From contig NZ_JAUSVS010000013.1 in NCBI RefSeq assembly GCF_030814835.1, forward strand, positions 25,740 through 89,739: a stretch of DNA of 64,000 nt. Direction: 5' to 3'. Position numbers and translations under genes: made by a program. Numbering within the stretch: the stretch's first letter is position 1; every line of letters begins with the position of its first letter. Below, piece by piece: positions 42,373-50,332 of the stretch. The DNA comes from Caulobacter ginsengisoli. GTDB lineage: Bacteria > Pseudomonadota > Alphaproteobacteria > Caulobacterales > Caulobacteraceae. Under the pieces are notes generated by a model. That model was not told where the DNA came from. It did no database searches and saw nothing but the letters and a program-made list of their open reading frames with translations.

Positions 42373-43167
42373 TCAGAAGGCCGCCCTGGTCGCCGCGGCC
42401 TTGTCCCGCCGCGCCTTGCCCGCCCGCCACAGGCCGATCAGCGCGCCGATCGGGACGCCCACCGACAACACCCAGGGGTCGAGCGGACTCGGTCCCTTGA
42501 GGAAGGCGGCCCCCAGCAGTGAGATATTGATCGGCTGGAAGCCCCATTCGCCGGTTCCCCAATTCAGGCTGAACTGGGTGAAGGCGAGCAGGGAAAGGAT
42601 GGCGAAGGCCCATTTCCAGGGGAATTTCGGGGCCGTGATCACCCGGATGAAGGCGAACAGGCAGAGCAGCACCGAGGCGATCATGCCGAAAAACACGGCG
42701 TAGTGCAGGGGGGTGCGGTTGGCCAGGCTGAAGCCGGCGGCCTTCACCTGCGCCTGGCTGATCCTCTGCACATGCAGCCCGCGCAAGGTCCAGGGTTTCT
42801 GGTCGGAGTCCCGGGACAGCACGATCTCCCAGTGCGCCACCTGCCCCGGATAGCTGTAGTCCCGGGCGATCTCGGCCTGGATCGGCGCGCCGGTCGCCAC
42901 GCTGATCCGCCACTGTACGGTCTCTGCCTTCGTGTACGGGGTCTTGGGAATCTCGGCCCGAATCCGGTCCAGTTGGGCGGCGACCTCCGGCCCCTGCAGT
43001 TCCGGTCCGCCGCTCTTCTGAAGACCCGCCACATCGCCGCTGCTGGCCTGCTGGATGGCCAGATCGGCCGCCGCCTCGACATCGGCCGGGGCCTTGGGAA
43101 TGGCGCAGCCGGCGAGAGCCAGCATCGCCAGGGCCACACAGGCCGCCGCCAATCCGCGCATTTCCAT
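42373..43167 (-). CDS. Putative lipoprotein with a C-terminal membrane domain
   Basis: 264 residues from ATG at 43167 (a second ATG two codons in is possible; GGGGGAG precedes). Signal with lipobox LALAGC, a soluble part of about 120 residues (to QRISQAQVKAAGFSLANRTPL), then three or four hydrophobic helices from about residue 145 to 250. A lipobox plus later membrane spans is unusual. Function not recognised. Confidence 0.65.
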   Translation of the reverse strand: MEMRGLAAACVALAMLALAGCAIPKAPADVEAAADLAIQQASSGDVAGLQKSGGPELQGPEVAAQLDRIRAEIPKTPYTKAETVQWRISVATGAPIQAEIARDYSYPGQVAHWEIVLSRDSDQKPWTLRGLHVQRISQAQVKAAGFSLANRTPLHYAVFFGMIASVLLCLFAFIRVITAPKFPWKWAFAILSLLAFTQFSLNWGTGEWGFQPINISLLGAAFLKGPSPLDPWVLSVGVPIGALIGLWRAGKARRDKAAATRAAF

Positions 43168-43275
43168 CAACTCCCCCAGCAACGGCCGCAGGTTCCCCCG
43201 CCCTCGCGCCAGGGTCAACGGGCCAGGTGGTGATCGGGACTCGCCAACGCCCGCCGTCCATCCTATCCCCGCCCC

Positions 43276-44055
43276 ATGCTGCTGGTCCTCTCGCCCGCCA
43301 AGGCCATGAACTTCACCCCGCCAGATTCTGTATCTGGGGCGATGCTGCCGCTGACCACGCCGCAGCTGAAGGAGGACATCGCCGTCCTCGACAAGACCAC
43401 CCGGCGGCTGCGCAAGAGCGACCTGCGCCGGCTGATGGGCATTTCCGACGCCCTGGCCGAGCTGAACCATGCGCGCTTCCAGGCCTTCGACCCGGCGGTC
43501 GATGACGGCCTGCAGGCAGCCATCGCCTTCAACGGCGACGTCTATCAGGGCCTGGACGCCCGCAGCCTCGACAAGGCCGCCTTCAGCTGGGCGCAGGAGC
43601 GGGTGCGCATCCTCTCGGGCCTCTACGGCCTGCTGCGGCCGGCCGACGCCATCCAGCCCTACCGCCTGGAGATGGGCATCCGGCTCAAGACCCGGCGGGG
43701 CGCCAGCCTCTACGCCTTCTGGGGCGACCGCATTGCCAGACAACTCAACGCCGAGGCGGACGGCCATGCCGACCGGACCCTGATCAACCTGGCCAGCCAG
43801 GAGTATTTCGGCGCGGTGGACCGCAAGGCGCTGACGCTGCCGGTCGTCACCTGCCTGTTCAAGGAGGAGCGCGAGGGCGATCAGCGACAGATCAGCTTCT
43901 TCGCCAAGAAGGCGCGGGGCCTGATGGCCCGCTACGCCATCGATCACCGCATCGACCGGGCCGAGGGGCTCAAGGACTTCGCTGTCGAGGGCTACCGCTT
44001 CCAGCCGGATTGCTCGAGCGACACGGAATGGGTCTTCGTCCGGCGGCAAATCTGA
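43276..44055 (+). CDS. yaaA: Peroxide stress protein YaaA
   Basis: 259 residues, full DUF328 length. Motifs: MLLVLSPAKAMNF, RFQAFDPAVDDGLQAAIAFNGDVYQGLDARS, RVRILSGLYGLLRPADAIQPYRLEMG, and C-terminal LKDFAVEGYRFQPDCSSDTEWVFVR. YaaA limits intracellular iron during H2O2 stress in E. coli. Faces the lipoprotein gene divergently (108 nt). Confidence 0.93.
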   Translation: MLLVLSPAKAMNFTPPDSVSGAMLPLTTPQLKEDIAVLDKTTRRLRKSDLRRLMGISDALAELNHARFQAFDPAVDDGLQAAIAFNGDVYQGLDARSLDKAAFSWAQERVRILSGLYGLLRPADAIQPYRLEMGIRLKTRRGASLYAFWGDRIARQLNAEADGHADRTLINLASQEYFGAVDRKALTLPVVTCLFKEEREGDQRQISFFAKKARGLMARYAIDHRIDRAEGLKDFAVEGYRFQPDCSSDTEWVFVRRQI

Positions 44056-44085
44056 AATAGCTCGCCTGCCGCGCTGCAAACCATT

Positions 44086-44102
44086 ATGCTGCACCGCAAC
44101 AT
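44086..44102. promoter_or_regulatory. Candidate PhaR operator upstream of bdhA
   Basis: ATGCTGC-ACC-GCAACAT, an inverted repeat with one mismatch. The core CTGC-N3-GCAA fits the reported PhaR half-site pattern. It abuts a TAGAAT -10-like hexamer (44102-44107) and lies 26 nt before the bdhA ATG. Confidence 0.42.
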
Positions 44103-44128
44103 AGAATGAGCGAGTGCGGAGTCGCCCC

Positions 44129-44920
44129 ATGGATTACGGCCTCAAGGGTCACGTCGCCATCGTCACCGGCTCGACCAGCGGCATAGGCCTGGCCATGGCC
44201 GGCGCCCTGGCGGCCGAGGGCGTCAACCTGGTGATCAACGGTCTGGGCGATCCGGCCGCCATCGAGACCGAGCGGGCGGGCCTGGCGCAGAAGCATGGCG
44301 TCGAGGTCCGCTACCACGGCGCGGACATGACCAAGGGCGACCAGATCGCCGACATGGTGGCCTTCGCCGAAAAGGAATTCGGCCGCCTCGACATCCTGGT
44401 CAACAACGCCGGCATCCAGTTCGTCTCGCCGATCGAGGCCTTCCCGGTCGAGAAGTGGGACCAGATCATCGCCATCAACCTGACCAGCGCCTTCCACGCC
44501 ATCCGCGCCGCGACGCCCGGCATGAAGAAGGCTGGCCGGGGGCGGATCATCAACATCGCCTCGGCCCACGGCCTGGTCGCCTCGCCGTTCAAGAGCGCCT
44601 ATGTCGCCGCCAAGCATGGCATCCTGGGCCTGACCAAGACGGTGGCGCTGGAACTGGCCGAGGCCGGGATCACCGCCAACTCGATCTGCCCCGGCTATGT
44701 CCACACCCCTCTGGTCGACGGCCAGATCAAGGACACCGCCAAGGCGCGCGGCATGAGCGAGGACGAGGTGGTCCGCAACGTCATCCTGGCCGCCCAGCCG
44801 ACGAAGAAGTTCGTCACCTTCGACCAGCTGGCCGGGCTGCTGCTCTATCTGGCCAGCGACATGGGCGCCTCGGTGAACGGCGCGGCCCTCTCGGTCGATG
44901 GCGGCTGGACCGCCGGCTGA
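44129..44920 (+). CDS. bdhA: 3-Hydroxybutyrate dehydrogenase
   Basis: 263 residues, SDR family. ATG at 44129 is preceded by GGAG at good spacing. Motifs: TGSTSGIGLAMA, NNAGIQFVSPIEAFPVEKWD (typical of BdhA), SAHGLVASPFKSAYVAAKHG and PGYVHTPLVDGQI. It oxidises D-3-hydroxybutyrate to acetoacetate with NAD, the second step of PHB use. Followed 1 nt later by a patatin-like gene. Confidence 0.95.
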   Translation: MDYGLKGHVAIVTGSTSGIGLAMAGALAAEGVNLVINGLGDPAAIETERAGLAQKHGVEVRYHGADMTKGDQIADMVAFAEKEFGRLDILVNNAGIQFVSPIEAFPVEKWDQIIAINLTSAFHAIRAATPGMKKAGRGRIINIASAHGLVASPFKSAYVAAKHGILGLTKTVALELAEAGITANSICPGYVHTPLVDGQIKDTAKARGMSEDEVVRNVILAAQPTKKFVTFDQLAGLLLYLASDMGASVNGAALSVDGGWTAG

Positions 44921-44921
44921 C

Positions 44922-45956
44922 GTGAGCGCCACACCGCCCAGAACCATCAGCCTGGCCCTGCAGGGCGGCGGCGCGCACGGCGCCTTCGAGTGGGGCGTGA
45001 TCGAGCGGCTGCTGGAATGCGAGGATCTGGAGATCCGCGCCGCCACCGGCGCCTCGGCCGGGGCGATGAACGCGGTCGGCCTGGCCTCGGGCCTGGCGGA
45101 GGGCGGCCGGGCCGGGGCGGCCAAGACCCTGGAGGCCCTCTGGAAGGGCGTCAGCCAGGCCGACGGCCGCAACGTGCTGGGCAGCGCCGGCTCGGCCTTC
45201 GCCGCCATGATGAGCCCGGCCTGGCTGCGCGACACCCCCGGCTGGCGGATGGCCGAGGCCTCCCTGGCCAGCTTCAGCCCTTACGAGTTCAATCCGCTGG
45301 GCCTCAATCCGCTGCACGATGTGCTGGAGGCCAGCATCAACTTCAAGGCCGTGCGCGAGCGCTCGCCCATCCACCTGTTCGTCGCCGCCACCGCGGTGCG
45401 CACCGGGCGGCTGGCGGTGTTCAAGGGCCCGGAACTGACCGCCCGCCACGTCATGGCCTCGGCCTGCCTGCCGACCGTCTTCCACGCCGTGGACATCGAG
45501 GGCGAGCCCTACTGGGACGGCGGCTATCTGGCCAATCCGCCGCTCTGGCCGCTGTTCTACGACGACACACCCGACGACATCCTGATCGTCAGCCTCAACC
45601 CCTTCGCCCGTCCCGCCGCCCCCAAGACGCCGGGCGAGATCATGGACCGGCTGAACGAGATCAGCTTCAATGCCACCCTGTCCTCCGAGCTGCGGGCCAT
45701 CGCCTTCGTCCAGAAGCTGCTGGACCAGGACATGCTCAAGGACGAGGCCCGCGACCGCTACCGCCGCATGCTGGTGCACGGCATCGGCGCCGACGGGGTG
45801 CTGGACGACCTGTCGCTGGCGAGCAAGTCCGACACCGACTGGCTGTTCCTGAAAAGCCTGCGGGACCGGGGTCGCAAGGCGGCGCAGGCCTGGCTGGACA
45901 AGGATTTCCAGCATGTCGGCGTGCGGTCCAGCCTGGACTTCAAGCCGTTCCTGTAG
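44922..45956 (+). CDS. Patatin-like phospholipase/acyl hydrolase
   Basis: 344 residues from GTG at 44922. Oxyanion loop LALQGGGAHGAFEWGV, nucleophile elbow ATGASAGAMNAV (GxSxG), catalytic Asp in YWDGGYLANPPL. The pairing with bdhA suggests a role in PHB mobilisation or lipid turnover, but no PHB depolymerase assignment can be made from the sequence. The domain also fits intracellular phospholipase. An inverted repeat follows. Confidence 0.88.
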   Translation: MSATPPRTISLALQGGGAHGAFEWGVIERLLECEDLEIRAATGASAGAMNAVGLASGLAEGGRAGAAKTLEALWKGVSQADGRNVLGSAGSAFAAMMSPAWLRDTPGWRMAEASLASFSPYEFNPLGLNPLHDVLEASINFKAVRERSPIHLFVAATAVRTGRLAVFKGPELTARHVMASACLPTVFHAVDIEGEPYWDGGYLANPPLWPLFYDDTPDDILIVSLNPFARPAAPKTPGEIMDRLNEISFNATLSSELRAIAFVQKLLDQDMLKDEARDRYRRMLVHGIGADGVLDDLSLASKSDTDWLFLKSLRDRGRKAAQAWLDKDFQHVGVRSSLDFKPFL

Positions 45957-45974
45957 AGGGTGATTGGCAGAACA

Positions 45975-46123
45975 CTTCCTCCTCGATGGAGGAAGGGCAG
46001 GGTTGGTGGTGTGCGCTCGGGATATGGGCGACTGGCCCGGGGTGGCGTGGTCGCCTCCCCGCGTTCTTCCGGAAACGCACTGCCCCCACCACCATCCCCG
46101 CCCTTCCTCCATCGAGGAGGAAG
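45975..46123. repeat. 149-bp inverted repeat whose right arm may supply the Nudix gene RBS
   Basis: Left arm 45975-46010 begins CTTCCTCCTCGATGGAGGAAG; right arm 46088-46123 is its near reverse complement. Each outer part is itself a hairpin (CTTCCTCC..GGAGGAAG). The right arm ends in GAGGAGGAAG followed by GGAG, directly before the Nudix ATG at 46135. A different sequence family from the other repeats in the window. Confidence 0.75.
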
Positions 46124-46134
46124 GGAGTTCGTGT

Positions 46135-46587
46135 ATGAGTGCCTCCATGCCCACCGAAGACCCCATCCGCCGAACCCCGACCCCCACGGTCGGGGTGGTC
46201 TGCTTGCGCGGCGATCAGGTGCTGCTGATCAAGCGGGGCAACCCGCCCCGCCAGGGCCAGTGGAGCCTGCCGGGCGGGCGGCTGGAATGGGGCGAGACGA
46301 CCGTGGACGCCGCCCTGCGCGAGTTGAAGGAAGAAACGGGCGTCGAGGCGCAGCTGCTGGGGCTGATCGAGGTGGTCGACGGCGTCATCACCTCGCGGAC
46401 CACCGGCGAGGTCACCCGCCACTACATCATGATCGACTACGCCGCCCGCTGGCTGTCGGGCGAGCCCGTGGCCGGGGACGACGCCGTCGAGGCGCGGTTC
46501 GTGTCCTTCGCCGAGGCCGAGTCGATGGTCGAATGGAGCGAGACCGTCCGTATCATCCTGGCTGGGCGCGAGCGTTTCGGCGCTTGA
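46135..46587 (+). CDS. Nudix hydrolase
   Basis: 150 residues from MSASMPTEDPIRR, chosen since AAGGGAG precedes it at 7 nt. Nudix box in full: GRLEWGETTVDAALRELKEETG (G-x5-E-x7-REUxEE pattern). It opens TPTVGVVCLRGDQVLLIKRG. It resembles ADP-ribose/NADH-pyrophosphatase-like members; the substrate is not determined. Confidence 0.92.
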   Translation: MSASMPTEDPIRRTPTPTVGVVCLRGDQVLLIKRGNPPRQGQWSLPGGRLEWGETTVDAALRELKEETGVEAQLLGLIEVVDGVITSRTTGEVTRHYIMIDYAARWLSGEPVAGDDAVEARFVSFAEAESMVEWSETVRIILAGRERFGA

Positions 46588-46659
46588 CCGACGCGACGTC
46601 AGGGGCAGTCTTCTGGCGAAAACATCAGACGCCCCCATCTCGATTGGCAGGAAACGCCC

Positions 46660-47652
46660 ATGTCCCTCCGCACGCCCCTCTGCGATCTGCTCGGCGTCGA
46701 GCATCCGATCATGCTGGCCGGCATGGGCGGGGTTTCCTACGCCGAGCTGGCGGCGGCGGTCTCCAACGCCGGGGGCTATGGCGTGCTGGGCATGGCCGGC
46801 CGCACGCCCGACTTCATCCGCGAGGAGATGCGCAAGGTCAAAGCGCTGACCGACAGGCCGTTCGGCGTCGACCTGCTGGCCGCCAGCCCCGACAGCCTGA
46901 CCGCCTCGGTCGAGATCATCATCGAGGAGGGGGCCAGCGCCTTCATCGCCGGCCTGGGCGTGCCCATGCCGATCATGCAACGGCTCAAGGGCGCGGGCCT
47001 GAAGGTCATGGTGGTCTGCGGGGCGGTCAAGCATGCGGTCAAGGCCGAGCAGGCCGGCTGCGACGCGGTGATCTGCCAGGGCGGCGAGGGCGGCGGCCAT
47101 ACCGGCCTGGTCGGCACCCTGCCGCTGGTGGCCCAGGCGGTGGACGCCGTGAAGATCCCGGTCGTGGGGGCCGGCGGCCTCTATGACGGCCGCGGCCTGG
47201 CCGCCATGCTGGCCCTGGGCGCCCAGGGCGTCTGGATGGGCACCCGCTTCATCGCTTCGGTCGAGGCCCATGCCGGCGAGATGTACCGCCAGACCATCCT
47301 GGAGGCGGCCGACGAGGACACCGTCCGCACCCGCTGCTATTCGGGCAAGCCGATGCGGGTGCGCAAGAACCCCTGGGTCGACGACTGGGAAAGCCGTCCG
47401 TCCGACATCCAGGCCTTCCCGATGCAGGCCATGGTCTCGCACCAGGCCGGGGTGATGGGCGGCATCGGCGGCCAGATCGAGGGCCTGGACCCCGACAAGT
47501 CTTGCTTCGCCATGGGCCAGAGCGCCGGCGGCGTCCACGACGTCCTGCCGGCCGGCGACATCGTCCGCCGCATCATGGCCGAGGCGCATGAAGCCATCGC
47601 CCGGACCGCGGCCCTGGCCAAGGCCAGCCCGGCGCTGGCGGCGGCGGAATAG
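46660..47652 (+). CDS. NAD(P)H-dependent flavin oxidoreductase (nitronate monooxygenase family)
   Basis: 330 residues. FMN-binding TIM barrel: LLGVEHPIMLAGMGGVSYAELAAAVSNAGGYGVLG, ICQGGEGGGHTGLVGTLPL, IPVVGAGGLYDGRGLAAMLALGAQGVWMGTRFIA. This is the 2-nitropropane dioxygenase-like group; physiological substrates include nitronates, but some members act as enoyl reductases. GCAGGAA lies before the ATG. Confidence 0.91.
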   Translation: MSLRTPLCDLLGVEHPIMLAGMGGVSYAELAAAVSNAGGYGVLGMAGRTPDFIREEMRKVKALTDRPFGVDLLAASPDSLTASVEIIIEEGASAFIAGLGVPMPIMQRLKGAGLKVMVVCGAVKHAVKAEQAGCDAVICQGGEGGGHTGLVGTLPLVAQAVDAVKIPVVGAGGLYDGRGLAAMLALGAQGVWMGTRFIASVEAHAGEMYRQTILEAADEDTVRTRCYSGKPMRVRKNPWVDDWESRPSDIQAFPMQAMVSHQAGVMGGIGGQIEGLDPDKSCFAMGQSAGGVHDVLPAGDIVRRIMAEAHEAIARTAALAKASPALAAAE

Positions 47653-47677
47653 AACTCCGCCCCCGCCGGGGGGAGTC

Positions 47678-48232
47678 TCAGTGCTTCTTCGCCCACCCAT
47701 CCGGGTCGCTGAGGAATTCCTGGAAGTCGGTCAGGCAGCTCTTCCACTCGGCCAGCTGGATCTGCACGGTCTGGGCGGTGTCGGCCGGGGTGGTGCGCAG
47801 GCCGTACCAGAGGTTGGGGGCGCCGGCCTCGTCCTTGTAGGAGGGGCACATCACCGTCCAGCGGTTCCAGGCGTTGATGGCGCTGAGCGAGATCGGCTCG
47901 GAGCTGCTGGAACCCCAGCTGGCGGTGTAGATCACCGAAGCGCAGTCGACCTTGGCGGCGTTGCAGTCGAAGAACTCGGTGGAAAATTTCACCTCGCCCA
48001 GGGCGTCGACGATGTAGGGCTTGCCGTCCTTGTCGGTCTTCACGGTGGCGATCAGGCCGTTGTCGCGATGGACGGCGGTGACGTCGCGCGGATTGCCGGA
48101 GCTGAAGGCGGCGGCGGGCTGGGCCAGGGCGGCGCCGGCGGCCAGGACGGCGCCGAAGACGGCGGCGGTCCCGAAATTCCCCCAAAAACTCCCCCAAAAA
48201 CTCCCCATGACGTTGAACACCCTTTGAACCAT
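47678..48232 (-). CDS. YbjN-domain-like exported protein
   Basis: 184 residues from ATG at 48232; a start at 48208 (MGSFWGSFWGNF) is also possible. A signal-like hydrophobic stretch ends near AQPAAAF. The body resembles the YbjN sensory-regulator family: VHRDNGLIATVKTDKDGKPYIV, FFDCNAAKVDCASVIYTASW, NAWNRWTVMCPSYKDEAGAPNL. Assigned from pattern only. The 5' end contains a 12-nt tandem repeat (CCCCCAAAAACT on the plus strand, two to three units) that encodes FWGSFWG. Confidence 0.6.
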   Translation of the reverse strand: MVQRVFNVMGSFWGSFWGNFGTAAVFGAVLAAGAALAQPAAAFSSGNPRDVTAVHRDNGLIATVKTDKDGKPYIVDALGEVKFSTEFFDCNAAKVDCASVIYTASWGSSSSEPISLSAINAWNRWTVMCPSYKDEAGAPNLWYGLRTTPADTAQTVQIQLAEWKSCLTDFQEFLSDPDGWAKKH

Positions 48233-48286
48233 AGTTCGAACCTGTATGCGCTAAAGCTGACCGATGGCTGAGCCTGGAGCAACAGT

Positions 48287-48766
48287 TTGACTCGATCTGT
48301 CCGCGCCGGGCTGGTCATTCCCCTGGTGATTGCGGGCCTGCTCGCGGGCGGCCCCCTGTTTACCGGAACGGCGCTTGCCCAGGAGCGTTCGCCCGTCGAG
48401 CGCCAGACCCTGGTCGATCTGGCCTATATGCTGGGCCGCAGCCATGCCCTGCGCCAGGTCTGCGCCGGCGCGGGTGACTATTACTGGCGCGAGAAGATGA
48501 TGGCCCTCTCCGCGACCGAGGCGCCGGAAGCCGACTTCGACAGCCGCCTGAAGAACGCCTTCAACGCCGGCTTCGCGTCGGGCCAGACCGAGTTTCCGAC
48601 CTGCACGGCCGACAGCCGCCGGGCCGAGGCCGCCGCCGCCCAGAAGGGCCAGGGCCTGGCCGCCCAGCTCGCCAGCATTTCCCACCCGGTCAAGCGCCTG
48701 GGCTCGGACGATCCCAATGCCCAGCCGCCGGCCGATCCGGACGCCGATACCCCTGCCCCGAAATAA
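48287..48766 (+). CDS. Alphaproteobacterial TIGR02301-type periplasmic protein
   Basis: 159 residues from TTG at 48287, with GGAG 8 nt upstream. Signal peptide ends near FTGTALAQE. The core LVDLAYMLGRSHALRQVC and YWREKMMALS is the family hallmark; a Pro/Asp-rich tail ends the protein. Two cysteines (in LRQVCAGA and FPTCTAD) could form a disulfide. Function unknown. Confidence 0.8.
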   Translation: MTRSVRAGLVIPLVIAGLLAGGPLFTGTALAQERSPVERQTLVDLAYMLGRSHALRQVCAGAGDYYWREKMMALSATEAPEADFDSRLKNAFNAGFASGQTEFPTCTADSRRAEAAAAQKGQGLAAQLASISHPVKRLGSDDPNAQPPADPDADTPAPK

Positions 48767-48841
48767 TCGGGAGTCCGGTTTCCATGGCGGAGCCCCCGCC
48801 GTCGCGCTAACCTCCCCCCACGTCTTCCTGGGAGGGACCCG

Positions 48842-49804
48842 ATGGGTTTCATCGTACCGCTGATTTTCGTCATTCTGGCTGTCGTGGTGCTGGTGGGGGC
48901 GATCAAGATCGTGCCGCAGGGCCGCGAGTTCACCGTCGAGCGGTTCGGCCGCTACACCCGCACGCTGAAGCCCGGCATCACCATCCTCACCCCGTTCATG
49001 GACGCCATCGGCCGGCGGGTGAACATGATGGAACAGGTGCTGGACGTGCCGCGCCAGGACGTCATCACCAAGGACAACGTCCAGGTTCATGTCGACGCCA
49101 TCGTCTTTATCCAGGTGATGGACGCCGCCGCCGCCGCCTACCGGGTCGACAACCTGACCTTCGCCATCACCCAGCTGGCCCAGACCAACCTGCGCACCGT
49201 GGTCGGCTCGATGGAGCTGGACGACGTGCTCAGCCAGCGCGAGGTGATCAACACCCGCCTGCTGGCCACCATCGACCACGCCACCAACCCCTGGGGGGTC
49301 AAGGTCACCCGCATCGAGATCAAGGACCTGCAGCCGCCGCCGGACATCACCAACGCCATGACCCGGCAGATGAAGGCCGAGCGCGAGAAGCGCGCCGTCA
49401 TCACCGAGGCCGAGGGCGACAAGCAGTCCCAGGTCACCCGGGCCGAGGGCGCCAAGCAGGCCGCCATCCTGGAGGCCGAGGGACGCCGGGAAGCCGCCTT
49501 CCGCGACGCCGAGGCCCGCGAACGCTCCGCCGAGGCCGAAGCCAAGGCGACGGCCTTCGTGTCCGAGGCCATCTCCAAGGGCGACGTGAATTCGCTGAAC
49601 TATTTCGTCGCCCAGAAATACGTCGAGGCGTTCGGCAAGTTCGCCGAGTCCAACAACATGAAGACGGTCATCGTTCCGGCCGACTTCGCCGGCATCACCG
49701 GCTCGATCGCCGGGGTGGCCCAACTGGTCAAGTCGCTGTCCGGTGACGATGGCAAGCCGGGGACCACCGCCGTGCCGCCCCCCCGTCCGAAGGCTGGGTC
49801 GTGA
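48842..49804 (+). CDS. SPFH/stomatin-like membrane protein (QmcA type)
   Basis: 320 residues. N-terminal hydrophobic anchor (about 4-22), SPFH domain opening IVPQGREFTVERFGRYTRTLKPG, VDAIVFIQVMDAAAAAYRVDN, ATIDHATNPWGVKVTRIEIKDL, then a long Ala/Glu-rich coiled coil (about 185-245). It organises inner-membrane microdomains and interacts with FtsH-type proteases in other bacteria. GGGAGGG precedes the ATG; it overlaps the nfeD gene by 1 nt. Confidence 0.94.
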   Translation: MGFIVPLIFVILAVVVLVGAIKIVPQGREFTVERFGRYTRTLKPGITILTPFMDAIGRRVNMMEQVLDVPRQDVITKDNVQVHVDAIVFIQVMDAAAAAYRVDNLTFAITQLAQTNLRTVVGSMELDDVLSQREVINTRLLATIDHATNPWGVKVTRIEIKDLQPPPDITNAMTRQMKAEREKRAVITEAEGDKQSQVTRAEGAKQAAILEAEGRREAAFRDAEARERSAEAEAKATAFVSEAISKGDVNSLNYFVAQKYVEAFGKFAESNNMKTVIVPADFAGITGSIAGVAQLVKSLSGDDGKPGTTAVPPPRPKAGS

Positions 49805-50262
49805 TGGACGCGCTGAACGGCCTCTGGCTGACCCATCCGTTCTGGCTATGGATGGCGCTGGCCGCCCTGCTGCTGGCGCTGGAGATCGCCACCGGCAGCG
49901 GCTACCTGCTCTGGCCGTCGGGCTCGGCGGCGGTGGTGGCGGTGCTCAGCTTCGCCCTGCCGCACAACGCCCCGATCCAGTGGCTGATCTTCGCCCTGCT
50001 GACGGTGGTGACGACCCTGGCGGGGCGGCGGTTCCTGCCCCGGACCCTGGCGAGCGGACCCGACATCAACGACAACGCCGGCCGGCTGGTCGGCCACCAG
50101 GGCGACACCGTCGCCGCCTTCCACAGGGGCGAAGGCCGCGTCTTCATCGACGGCAAGGAATGGGCCGCCGTCCTGCAGGGCAATAGCGCGGTTGCCGCCG
50201 GCGCCAAGGTCGAGGTGGTGGCGGTCGAAGGCTCGAAACTCACCGTGCGGGCGGTGGCGTAA
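49804..50262 (+). CDS. NfeD family membrane protein
   Basis: 152 residues; a GTG at 49801 is an alternative start. Three hydrophobic helices (about 8-30, 32-50, 55-75) and a C-terminal OB-fold domain (LVGHQGDTVAAFHRGEGRVFIDGKEWAAV). Short NfeD proteins pair with stomatins, as here. Probably structural partner of the SPFH protein. Confidence 0.92.
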   Translation: MDALNGLWLTHPFWLWMALAALLLALEIATGSGYLLWPSGSAAVVAVLSFALPHNAPIQWLIFALLTVVTTLAGRRFLPRTLASGPDINDNAGRLVGHQGDTVAAFHRGEGRVFIDGKEWAAVLQGNSAVAAGAKVEVVAVEGSKLTVRAVA

Positions 50263-50332
50263 AAAACCGCGTTGACCCGGCCCCTGGGACCGCCCCGATA
50301 AGTCTGGCGGTCAGCCAGCAACGAGGTGAGTC

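Noticed and set aside
43168..44130. N-terminal extension of the minus-strand lipoprotein frame across yaaA
   Set aside because: The frame stays open by chance over yaaA; the signal peptide and Shine-Dalgarno place the start at 43167.
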